DNA from: an uncultured Gammaproteobacteria bacterium
Lineage (GTDB): Bacteria; Pseudomonadota; Gammaproteobacteria; CAIUAS01
Length of the DNA: 7,440 nucleotides
Assembly: GCA_903897205.1 (NCBI GenBank)
Contig: CAIUAS010000363.1
Coordinates: 1 to 7,440 of the forward strand
Direction of reading: 5' to 3'
The notes below the pieces were generated by a model, which was given only the letters and a program-made list of their open reading frames with translations, was not told where the DNA came from and made no database searches. The position numbers and the translations under genes were made by a program. Shown one piece after another: positions 1 to 6,235 of the stretch; position 1 is the first letter of the stretch, and each line of letters starts with the position of its first letter.

Positions 1-833
1 ATAGTGTCATTCATGCTGCCGCTTTAGTTAAGCATTATGGAGATAATGGACAATTTTATTCGGCTAATGTTCAGGCAACTATTAATTTGTTAGAGTTTTC
101 CAAATTAACTCAGTTAAAAGATTTTCACTATATTTCAACTTATTCAATATTTCAGTTTGAATTAGCTTCAGATCAAGAGGAAGTTATATACACGGAAGAT
201 GACTTGCCTGACAATTCGGTGAAATGGCATAATATTTACAGTCAAACTAAATTTTTAGGAGAGCAGCAAACGGTTAAATATCGAGCATATGGAATAAAAA
301 GTAATATTTATCGCGTAGGAAATTTAGCTTTTATGTCTGAAAATTATAGGGTTCAGCAGAACATAGAAGATAATGCTTTTTTTAACTGGTTGAAGTGCTT
401 GCTTGAATTGAAGTGCATTACTGAGGATGTTGCAAGCGTGCAAATATCTCAGACAGATCTGACTGCACTGGCAATAGTTAAATTGTTTGATAAAAAACAG
501 TTAGATAATGATATTTATCATGTGTTTAATCCTTATTTATTTGACCTTTCAAATATTGTTGCAGATAATAAAATGCCGATTTTTAAAAAAACAACGATGG
601 AGCAATTTGTTGATACTATTATTGGTTATTTAGATGCTGGTATTTGCTCTGATTTGATCATAAAATTTTTGTTGCATCAGGGTTGGTTGGATGATTTGGG
701 TACTAAAACTACGGTGGCTGAAATTTTGCAAAATAAGACTCAACATATCTTAAGTCAATTAGATTTCGCATGGGAACCTATTACTAATGCGAAATTCGAT
801 AGTTATCTTGAATGTTTATGTTGCAAGAGGTGA
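1..833 (+). CDS. Thioester reductase / extended SDR-type protein, C-terminal part (5' end outside window)
   Basis: The reading frame is open from base 3 to the TGA at 831-833, giving 276 visible residues, so the gene starts upstream of the window. The frame opens with HAAALVKHYG (visible residues 4-13), then NVQAT (22-26), a serine-containing ISTYSIF strand, the catalytic YxxxK pair as YSQTK (Tyr79, Lys83; Tyr codon 237-239) and YRVGNLAF. This order is typical of extended short-chain dehydrogenases of the NAD_binding_4 type, including the terminal reductase (R) domains of nonribosomal peptide synthetases and carboxylic acid reductases, which release a carrier-bound thioester as aldehyde or alcohol using NADPH. 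The distance from the HAA motif to the stop fits the end of an R domain of about 390 residues. Whether adenylation or carrier domains precede it cannot be seen. A stand-alone SDR epimerase-like enzyme is the alternative. It is noticeably AT-rich and lies directly upstream of the hybrid kinase, probably in one operon. Confidence 0.75.
   Translation, partial: SVIHAAALVKHYGDNGQFYSANVQATINLLEFSKLTQLKDFHYISTYSIFQFELASDQEEVIYTEDDLPDNSVKWHNIYSQTKFLGEQQTVKYRAYGIKSNIYRVGNLAFMSENYRVQQNIEDNAFFNWLKCLLELKCITEDVASVQISQTDLTALAIVKLFDKKQLDNDIYHVFNPYLFDLSNIVADNKMPIFKKTTMEQFVDTIIGYLDAGICSDLIIKFLLHQGWLDDLGTKTTVAEILQNKTQHILSQLDFAWEPITNAKFDSYLECLCCKR
826..833 (+). promoter_or_regulatory. Ribosome-binding site of the hybrid kinase, overlapping the upstream stop codon
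   Basis: AGAGGTGA ends 5 bases before the ATG at 839 and contains the TGA stop of the preceding gene. It decides the start: the in-frame ATGs at 812 and 818 have no Shine-Dalgarno-like sequence before them and would overlap the upstream gene. The arrangement suggests translational coupling. Confidence 0.7.
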
Positions 834-838
834 GTCGT

Positions 839-3493
839 ATGTCGAAGAGAGAAAAAATACTTAAGGAACTAGAAAGAATTTCACAAGTCATTCAAGTGCC
901 GTTTTACTGGTTAGATCTAAATCAAAGATATTTAGGTATAAATGAGTTTGGTATAAAAACAATAGGCGCCACCTCCTACGAGAAAGATTTTTATAATAAA
1001 ACACCTTGTGATCTTTTTCCAAAAGAAATGGCGGACAATATTATAAGACATCACAAAGACGTCATAAAAACAGAAAAAATATTTTTTGCGGAAGAATCAA
1101 TTAAGCGCCTCGGAACTAAAGAGATTCGCTATTACGATGCAGTAATCGCGCCATTGCGTGATGAAGATGGAAATATAATTGGTACAATTGGCACATCAAT
1201 TGATATTACTACAAAAAAAGAAGAAGCTGAACGGCTGAAAAAATCCAAGGTATTCAAACATCTTCAAGAAATTGCTTCTATTATTCCTTTAAATCTTTAT
1301 TGGCTAGATATAAATAATATTATTTTAGGAGTAAATGAGCGGGCATTACAGGCTGTCGGTGTTGCTTCTCGTACGAATATTATTGGCAAGACTGTCTATG
1401 ATTTATATCCCAAGGAAATGGCAGATACTATAACAGCACACCACCAAGAAGTTATACGCACTGGTAAGATACTTACTGCAGAGGAATACATTAGAGATGT
1501 TACATCTGGAAAAATTAAATATTTTAACGCCATAATGGCGCCATTACGTGACGATGATGGAAACATTATTGGTACTATAGGTGCGTCAGTCGACATAACT
1601 ACAGAAAAAAATGAAGCTGAGCAGTTAAAAAAATCAAAAGTACTTGAACATCTTGAGAGAGTTGCTCAAGCTCTTCCAACCCCGTTTTATTGGTTAGGTC
1701 TAAATCAGGAATATTTAGGAGTAAATTTACTTACAGTAAAAGCTGCAGGGAGTATATCCTATGATAAAGATTTTGCTGGTAAAACTCCGTATGATCTTTA
1801 TCCAAAAGAAATGGCTGAGGGTATAGTAGCGCATCATAAAAAAGTGATACATACGGGGCAGCCGATCTCCGCAGAAGAAACTATTAGAGTGCTTACTACG
1901 AGAGAAATAAAATATTTCAATGCAACAATCGCGCCGTTGCGCGATGATGATGGAAATATTATTGGTACAATCGGTACCTCAATAGATATTACCGCAGAAA
2001 AAGAAGCTGAACTTCTGAGGCTTGAAAATGAAATTAATAAAAACTTGATACAAGAACAAGAAAAATTCATGAAAATAGCCAACCAAGTCGCCCACGATAT
2101 TCGCTCACCTTTAGCCAGCTTGTTAATGATTGTTAAGTCCTGTACAGAAATTCCCGAAAGCGATCGTATTGCCTTAAGAGAAGCGGCAATTGGCATCGGT
2201 GACATCGCCAATCATTTATTAAATCAATATCAGAAAAATGACGCTAATACTGTTTCAGAGACTGAAGAACGTCAGCCTGCTTTAGTTTCCGCCGTATTAC
2301 TGCAACTTCTAACCGATAAAAAATATCAGTATCAAGATTTACCTATTCGATTTGATCATGATTTTTTACAGAAGGCTCATTTTGCTTTTATTAAAATAGA
2401 CCCTAGTTCTTTTAAAAGAATGATATCTAACCTGATTAACAATGCGGTCGATGCATTCGATGGCACAGAGGGGAAAGTTAAAGTAAAACTGAATGCGAGT
2501 AACGAATGGATCAAGATTCTTATCCAAGATAATGGCAAAGGCATATCACCTGAGCTGATCGATAAAATTATCCATAACGTTCCTGTTACGGCAGGGAAAA
2601 AAACAGGGCATGGCATTGGTTTAACCCAGGTATGTGAGACTTTGCAGCTCAATCAGGGAGAAATGACTATTGATTCTAAGCAAGGCAAAGGCACCGCCAT
2701 TACACTTACCTTTCCAAGAATTGAAGCGCCTAACTGGATTGCAGAAGAAATTAAATTAGGCAGATCGGACCTGGTTGTCATTTTAGATGATGATAGTTCT
2801 ATTCATGGTGCTTGGCGTGCGCATTTTGATCCTATTTTAAAAGAAGCGCCGGATATTCAATTGAAGCACTTTATAGCTGGCAAAGAAGCGCTGGAGTTTT
2901 TGAATGCACTGCCTGCCGAGCAAAAGGAAAAAGTATTTTTATTAACGGATTATGAATTATTAAAACAAGAATTAAATGGTTTAGATGTTGTCGAAAAGAC
3001 CCAGATTCAACATTCCATTCTGGTGACCAGTCATTACGCAAATCCACTCGTGCGCGATCAAGCTGCTAAAACAAGCACCAAAATTTTACCTAAACAACTT
3101 GCTTCTGAAATTCCTATTAAGATTGCTGAAGCCATTCAATCTGAAAATCAGCGGGACATGTTTGAGCAAGCTGATTTAATTATTGTCGATGATAACGAAA
3201 ACTTTATACGCAATCTTGTCCTTTTTATCTTTAACGATAAACTTGTCGATGAATACTATGATCCCCATCATTTTTTAGCTAATGTAGCTAAATATTCCAA
3301 GGACATTAAAATCTATCTAGATAATAATTTTGCTACCAGTAGTTTGAAAGGCCTGGAAATTGCTAAACAATTACATGAACAAGGTTATACGCGTCTCTAT
3401 TTACTTTCCGGTGATAACTTAAAAAAAGATGAAATTCCTGCATACTTAACCGTGATCAGAAAAGATGATATCGATAATATTAAAACTTTGTAA
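839..3493 (+). CDS. Soluble hybrid histidine kinase: three PAS units, HisKA, HATPase, two receiver domains
   Basis: This is an 884-residue cytoplasmic phosphorelay kinase with no signal peptide or membrane segment. Three tandem PAS-like units lie at about residues 5-132, 135-262 and 265-393, each ending in APLRDxDGNIIGTIG followed by an [ST][IV]DIT segment. A short helical linker leads to the HisKA domain with H-box VAHDIRSPLASL (phospho-acceptor His419). The HATPase (about 500-626) has N-box NLINNAVDA (Asn535), G1 DNGKG (Asp564) and G2 GHGIGL (590-595), all intact. Receiver 1 has the acidic cluster Asp650-652, acceptor Asp704, Thr730/Ser731 and Lys752. Receiver 2 has Asp784/Asp785, acceptor Asp828, Ser857 and Lys875. 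Both receivers keep the phosphorylation residues. There is no Hpt or DNA-binding output domain, so the output partner must be elsewhere. PAS units bind small ligands or cofactors; the ligand is unknown. It sits 5 bases after the reductase gene and shares its transcript, which hints that the signal or response relates to that enzyme's product (inference). It converges with a second kinase 11 bases away. Confidence 0.9.
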   Translation: MSKREKILKELERISQVIQVPFYWLDLNQRYLGINEFGIKTIGATSYEKDFYNKTPCDLFPKEMADNIIRHHKDVIKTEKIFFAEESIKRLGTKEIRYYDAVIAPLRDEDGNIIGTIGTSIDITTKKEEAERLKKSKVFKHLQEIASIIPLNLYWLDINNIILGVNERALQAVGVASRTNIIGKTVYDLYPKEMADTITAHHQEVIRTGKILTAEEYIRDVTSGKIKYFNAIMAPLRDDDGNIIGTIGASVDITTEKNEAEQLKKSKVLEHLERVAQALPTPFYWLGLNQEYLGVNLLTVKAAGSISYDKDFAGKTPYDLYPKEMAEGIVAHHKKVIHTGQPISAEETIRVLTTREIKYFNATIAPLRDDDGNIIGTIGTSIDITAEKEAELLRLENEINKNLIQEQEKFMKIANQVAHDIRSPLASLLMIVKSCTEIPESDRIALREAAIGIGDIANHLLNQYQKNDANTVSETEERQPALVSAVLLQLLTDKKYQYQDLPIRFDHDFLQKAHFAFIKIDPSSFKRMISNLINNAVDAFDGTEGKVKVKLNASNEWIKILIQDNGKGISPELIDKIIHNVPVTAGKKTGHGIGLTQVCETLQLNQGEMTIDSKQGKGTAITLTFPRIEAPNWIAEEIKLGRSDLVVILDDDSSIHGAWRAHFDPILKEAPDIQLKHFIAGKEALEFLNALPAEQKEKVFLLTDYELLKQELNGLDVVEKTQIQHSILVTSHYANPLVRDQAAKTSTKILPKQLASEIPIKIAEAIQSENQRDMFEQADLIIVDDNENFIRNLVLFIFNDKLVDEYYDPHHFLANVAKYSKDIKIYLDNNFATSSLKGLEIAKQLHEQGYTRLYLLSGDNLKKDEIPAYLTVIRKDDIDNIKTL
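851..2017 (+). repeat. Threefold tandem repeat encoding PAS units (about 390-393 bp period)
   Basis: Three consecutive units, at about 851-1234, 1241-1624 and 1631-2017, are homologous in protein and recognisably so in DNA. The clearest shared block encodes APLRDxDGNIIGTIG and begins near 1149, 1540 and 1931. Other shared blocks encode PKEMA, HH and FYW/LYW. The unit spacing is 130 residues between units 1 and 2 and 131 between units 2 and 3. This shows internal duplication of one PAS module. The copies have diverged most in the middle of each unit, where a ligand pocket would lie. Confidence 0.9.
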
Positions 3494-3504
3494 GTTACTG
3501 GTTG

Positions 3505-4296
3505 TTAAGTCGTTTTAGGAAATTTTATAACAAATTCAGTAAACTCACCTTTGACAGCGTGACAGAGAACATCGCCGCCTTTTTGTAGGATAGCGAGCCT
3601 GCAAAATCCAAGCCCGGGCACTATTTCATTATTACGACGGGAAAAGAACCGATTAAAAATCTGCAAGAGCATGAGATCGTCCATGCCTTTGGCGGTGTCT
3701 TTAAAGCGTACGACATAATAGTGATGTTCTTCCTCGATACAGATATTAATTTTGCCCTTACCTGTTTGTTTAATACAATATAAAGCGTTACTTAACAGGT
3801 TTGAAAATAATTGTTCCATAAAAAGCGGGGAGCAGGAAAATTTAAAATTATATTTATAATCGACCTGAATTAAAGAACGCTCTTTTTCATCGGAGAAAGG
3901 ATATTTGTTTAAGGTTGCTTCAATGCAGCTCTTTGCATCTAACAGTTGGATCTCTTCAGAATTTGAAAGAAGTGCTTGATTCAATGGGTGCAGCAGCCGG
4001 AGAAATTCTATCATAGCGCTTGTGTTATTTTTAATTTCAGACACTAATATCTTCTCTAGCAGCTTTAAATGCCTTTCATTAATAGCCGCTTCAATAAGAT
4101 TATTTTTAACGGCCAGTTTATAGCCCTCAACCAGATTGGCAAATAAGTTTCCCGTGTTTTCTCCGGTCATACGCAGCGTGACTAAGGGCGTTGTTAAGTC
4201 GTGAGTAATGCAATCGATCATGCGCGCCCAGGCACGGCTAAGTTTCTCAAGGTTACTATGGCTAATTTCACAAAAAGCCTCGGATTTATCAGCCAT
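3505..4296 (-). CDS. Short soluble histidine kinase without sensor domain; ATP site partly degenerate
   Basis: This 263-residue protein has no signal peptide or membrane segment and only about 25 residues before the H-box THDLTTPLVTL (His32), so it has no recognisable input domain. A helical DHp-like region runs to about residue 110. The HATPase part shows N-box NLLSNALYC (Asn170), a G1 box DTAKG (Asp200; the usual first Gly is Ala), an F-box-like IFNRFFSRR and a G2 box reading VPGLGF where GTGLGL is usual. It could be an active kinase with a relaxed ATP lid, a phosphatase, or a pseudokinase that modulates another kinase. The start ATG at 4294-4296 is supported by AGGGAG at 4305-4310 on the plus-strand numbering, 8 bases upstream. 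It converges on the hybrid kinase with 11 bases between stops, and is divergent from the coiled-coil gene. It carries no receiver domain, so a partner regulator is needed; the two receivers of the neighbouring hybrid kinase are possible targets (inference). Confidence 0.85.
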   Translation of the reverse strand: MADKSEAFCEISHSNLEKLSRAWARMIDCITHDLTTPLVTLRMTGENTGNLFANLVEGYKLAVKNNLIEAAINERHLKLLEKILVSEIKNNTSAMIEFLRLLHPLNQALLSNSEEIQLLDAKSCIEATLNKYPFSDEKERSLIQVDYKYNFKFSCSPLFMEQLFSNLLSNALYCIKQTGKGKINICIEEEHHYYVVRFKDTAKGMDDLMLLQIFNRFFSRRNNEIVPGLGFCRLAILQKGGDVLCHAVKGEFTEFVIKFPKTT

Positions 4297-4329
4297 TCAA
4301 TAGACTCCCTATGGTAAGTGCGACCTTCG

Positions 4330-4357
4330 ATTTTAACAAACAACTCGCCCTAGGCAA
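4330..4357 (-). promoter_or_regulatory. Candidate sigma70 promoter for the short kinase
   Basis: Read on the minus strand, TTGCCT (4352-4357) and TAAAAT (4330-4335) are separated by 16 bases. The -10 matches 5 of 6 consensus positions and the -35 matches 4 of 6. A transcript starting about 7 bases downstream would have a leader of about 26 bases containing the AGGGAG ribosome-binding site. This is a pattern match only. Confidence 0.4.
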
Positions 4358-4476
4358 AGTAAGTAATTTGGGCAGAAGGGTTATTTTAAAAGATTTATTT
4401 AGGTAAAGACAGGGCAAGTGCATCCCACAAGCGCATATCTAGCAGTCAGTTTAAAAAATTGCAAAAGTAAGTAACT

Positions 4477-4496
4477 CTTAATAATTCCTTAAGGTT
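4477..4496 (+). promoter_or_regulatory. PmrA-type response-regulator box
   Basis: Two direct half-sites, CTTAA at 4477-4481 and CTTAA at 4488-4492, are exactly 11 bases apart, giving CTTAAT-AATTC-CTTAAG. This fits the enteric PmrA/BasR consensus (TTAAG-type halves separated by 5 bases). It is also close to the Legionella/Coxiella PmrA box cTTAATATT-N2-cTTAATATT, with about 15 of 18 positions agreeing. The second half-site overlaps where a -35 would lie, as expected for activation by an OmpR/PhoB-family regulator. I found no second CTTAA pair with this spacing in the window. Confidence 0.55.
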
Positions 4497-4501
4497 TCTC
4501 T

Positions 4502-4507
4502 GATAGT
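4502..4507 (+). promoter_or_regulatory. Candidate -10 element downstream of the PmrA-type box
   Basis: GATAGT (4 of 6 matches to TATAAT, preceded by T) begins 5 bases after the box ends. That is the position seen in promoters activated by PmrA-like regulators. No good -35 accompanies it, which is consistent with activator dependence. The leader to the ATG at 4574 would be about 60 bases. It contains a small dyad, CGTCT-gt-AGACG, at 4512-4523. Confidence 0.4.
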
Positions 4508-4573
4508 ATCGCGTCTGTAGACGTTGGGCAATGTTGAGCCTATTAAATTAAATTTTTTTAAAGAGGAATGATA

Positions 4574-5203
4574 ATGGTTACAAATGATACCGATAATAAA
4601 ATTGATTTAATCTATGAAAAATTCGAATTATTGCAAAAAGAACTCTCAAGCATCGCGGACGAGATTGATGAGGCTACGAGTAAAGTAGATAAACGAAGTG
4701 ATACACTTAAGCAAAAAGTACAGTCAGGGCAAATATTAGCCTGTCATTATGTGTTTTATCTAAGAGAGTTACGTAATTTAGGTTTTGTGGTTATCAAGAT
4801 ACGAGACTTCAATGCGCAGTTGAATGAACTAGTAAAAACAATCGATGGGGTTTTACGAATCAGAAATTATTTGCAATTATCTGATACCGATAAAATAAAA
4901 GGACTAAGAAAAATTGCAACGAATAGTCTTAATTTGAGGGATGAATTGTGTAATATTGGCAGCGAGCTGGCTGATAATATGCTTCATTTTGCGCGGCGCT
5001 ATCTTTTAAATGAGGACTTTAAGCAAGAGATTAATGCGAGCCTTGCCTCTGAAGAAGACAAGCAAGATTTAATGGAGTGGAGCTTACCTTGGACAAGAAA
5101 TATAAAAGAGGTGGAGCGAAATTTTAGTGATCTATTAAATGAATCGTTGGCTACCTTGCAACCGCCAATTACTCAGCAACCAACAGTGCAATTAAGCTGC
5201 TAA
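4574..5203 (+). CDS. Unrecognised helical/coiled-coil protein behind a PmrA-type promoter; candidate secreted effector
   Basis: I do not recognise a family. The protein has 209 residues and no signal peptide or membrane segment. It is rich in charged residues and Leu, with heptad-like stretches at about residues 8-50 (KIDLIYEKFELLQKEL onward) and 75-135, so it is probably mostly helical. The C-terminal 20 residues are different: Pro/Gln/Thr-rich, ending VQLSC, with a hydrophobic Leu at position -3. Many Legionella Dot/Icm effectors have an unstructured C-terminal signal with a hydrophobic residue at -3 or -4, but the Glu-rich block often seen there is absent. The start ATG at 4574 is preferred over ATG 4568 because AGAGGA (4562-4567) is 6 bases before it and would abut the earlier one. 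The stop is 3 bases from that of the convergent small gene. The effector role is inference from the promoter and context. Confidence 0.8.
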   Translation: MVTNDTDNKIDLIYEKFELLQKELSSIADEIDEATSKVDKRSDTLKQKVQSGQILACHYVFYLRELRNLGFVVIKIRDFNAQLNELVKTIDGVLRIRNYLQLSDTDKIKGLRKIATNSLNLRDELCNIGSELADNMLHFARRYLLNEDFKQEINASLASEEDKQDLMEWSLPWTRNIKEVERNFSDLLNESLATLQPPITQQPTVQLSC

Positions 5204-5217
5204 AAACTAGCTTTTTC
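5194..5217. terminator. Weak, possibly bidirectional terminator between convergent genes
   Basis: AAGCT (5194-5198) can pair with AGCTT (5209-5213) around a 10-base loop, followed by a short T run (5212-5216). An A run in the loop (5202-5206) would serve as a T run on the other strand. The stem is only 5 bp and overlaps both stop codons, so the call is tentative. Confidence 0.25.
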
Positions 5218-5437
5218 TATGACTAGGCAATGGAGGTTGGGCTTGAACACCCTTTGTATCAGGCTCAACATTGCTTTGCTCAATTAACGCTGGGTTGTTT
5301 GTTTCCAAAATTTCTTTTAACTGGTTAAGATTTTGATTCAGTTTATGGACAATACCACCTAAACGTTGGTAACTGCCGCTTATAAAAGCATAATTAATAA
5401 TAGGATCGGTGTCGGTTGGAGGGTTGCCTTTCTTCAT
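5207..5437 (-). CDS. Unrecognised small protein, 76 residues
   Basis: It begins MKKGNPPTDTDPIINYAF, has a short amphipathic helical stretch (about residues 24-46, GGIVHKLNQNLNQLKEIL onward) and ends in a Pro/Gln-rich, basic tail (PPLPSHRKS). No domain, signal peptide or membrane segment is visible and I assign no function. The ATG at 5435-5437 is preferred to the in-frame ATG at 5459-5461 because TAAGGA (5445-5450 on the plus strand) lies 7 bases upstream of it; the earlier ATG has no clear site. It lies downstream of the FecR-protein gene on the same strand, with a 104-base gap that contains a hairpin, and is tail to tail with the coiled-coil gene. A TATGAT hexamer on the minus strand upstream of it could be its own -10, but no good -35 is visible. 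Confidence 0.6.
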   Translation of the reverse strand: MKKGNPPTDTDPIINYAFISGSYQRLGGIVHKLNQNLNQLKEILETNNPALIEQSNVEPDTKGVQAQPPLPSHRKS

Positions 5438-5489
5438 TATATTTTCCTTATTTAGAATCATTCACTTAAAATCATATAAAATTTCCTTT

Positions 5490-5530
5490 GGGCTTGCTAG
5501 TGATATTTGACTTCTCACTAGGGCCCTAGT
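5490..5530. terminator. Hairpin and overlapping 14-bp palindrome downstream of the FecR-protein gene
   Basis: CTAGTGA (5497-5503) pairs with TCACTAG (5515-5521) around an 11-base loop, and GGGC (5490-5493) can extend the stem with GCCC (5523-5526) across a small internal loop. Overlapping it is a perfect 14-bp palindrome, ACTAGGGCCCTAGT (5517-5530). The structure begins about 11 bases after the stop of the FecR-protein gene on the minus strand. No clean T run follows on either strand, so it may be a weak or factor-assisted terminator, an RNA 3'-end stabiliser, or a dyad operator for the small downstream gene. Confidence 0.35.
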
Positions 5531-5541
5531 TTAAATTAAGC

Positions 5542-6234
5542 CTACTGCAAGCAAATACTACTGCGCGAACTGCCCGAATTTACCTGCCCGATTTGGGGAT
5601 CGTTTAACATAAAACTGGGACGAATCGGTTCACCTTGAGGTGCTTTATAAGCGGAAGCAACATAGGCATAATTAAACTCAGCGCCTTTACCTATCTCAAT
5701 GGAACCGCCCTGATTTTTTACGCTAATGCGGCCTGCATAAGCCGCCGCACCTAAACCGCCTGCTTGATCCAGCACTAAAGAAAATTCGGTGCCGCGTACA
5801 CCGATGGTCGCCACCCCCGCATTAATTTGATAGGCGTTAGGATCCTTTTTAGCAATTTCACCACTAATACTGCGTAAACCGCCTTTAACTAAGCTAACCG
5901 TGTAATCAACGGTGGTATTTTTATGGTCAGCAGCGGGGGCGTTGCTAAATTTATATTGATCGATTTTGAAAGCGGAATTGGGCCGTAGTGACACTAAGGT
6001 GCCGTCGGTAAAGCGCAATTGGGCTTCGCTATTATTGGAAGTAGTTAAGGTGTCATGGGCAAAAAAAGGCGAGCCGCGTTTTAAGGAGCGAGGTGTTTGG
6101 TTGGGTTGGTTCGCTTGTAATTGACCGGAAGCGAGGATGATTTGCCCGACTGTTTCCGGTTGTGCTTGCACGGATTGGCAAACACCAAACAATAAAGCGC
6201 CTATTAAAAGAGAATGCCGATAAGTGGAGAGCAT
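5542..6234 (-). CDS. Exported FecR-domain protein, partner of the CHASE2 cyclase
   Basis: This 230-residue protein begins with a typical Sec signal peptide (basic MLSTYRHS, hydrophobic LLIGALLFGV, probable cleavage after VQA at residue 24), so it should be periplasmic. The FecR domain spans about residues 35-175: a LASGQ strand, the FTDGTLVSLRPNSAFKID block (75-92), a VSLVKGGLRSISG strand pair and the diagnostic VRGTEF (146-151). It has no transmembrane anchor and no lipobox, so it is not a classical FecR anti-sigma factor; no sigma-factor gene is adjacent. The ATG at 6232-6234 is chosen because it gives the signal peptide and lies one base after the cyclase stop codon (TAATATG). The earlier ATG at 6276 would add 14 residues, overlap the cyclase gene by 41 bases and has no ribosome-binding site. 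FecR-domain proteins encoded beside CHASE2 cyclases are a recurrent pairing; an extracytoplasmic sensing or ligand-presenting role is inference. Confidence 0.85.
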   Translation of the reverse strand: MLSTYRHSLLIGALLFGVCQSVQAQPETVGQIILASGQLQANQPNQTPRSLKRGSPFFAHDTLTTSNNSEAQLRFTDGTLVSLRPNSAFKIDQYKFSNAPAADHKNTTVDYTVSLVKGGLRSISGEIAKKDPNAYQINAGVATIGVRGTEFSLVLDQAGGLGAAAYAGRISVKNQGGSIEIGKGAEFNYAYVASAYKAPQGEPIRPSFMLNDPQIGQVNSGSSRSSICLQ

Positions 6235-6235
6235 A

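Noticed and set aside
87..833. Start of the reductase gene at the TTG at 87
   Set aside because: The frame is open and coding-like back to base 3, with HAAALVKHYG and NVQAT family motifs before 87, so the gene begins outside the window.
812..838. Kinase start at ATG 812 or 818
   Set aside because: There is no ribosome-binding site before either, and they overlap the upstream gene; AGAGGTGA fits the ATG at 839.
1396..1596. Minus-strand open frame within the hybrid kinase (also 1834-2211 and 2377-2652)
   Set aside because: These are antisense shadows of a clearly coding gene; two mirror the same repeated PAS block (both contain SSRNGAI) and none has a domain or ribosome-binding site.
3500..4202. 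Shared 13-base string GTTGTTAAGTCGT at about 3501 and 4190
   Set aside because: One copy encodes part of the short kinase H-box and the other lies at its 3' end; no larger repeat surrounds them, so chance is the simplest explanation.
4297..4573. Small RNA or tRNA gene in the divergent intergenic region
   Set aside because: No cloverleaf, strong hairpin with T run, or conserved RNA motif is visible by eye; only promoter-like elements can be supported.
5464..5484. Second PmrA-type box at CTTAAAATCATATAAAAT
   Set aside because: Only one half-site matches; the position 11 bases later reads TATAA rather than CTTAA.
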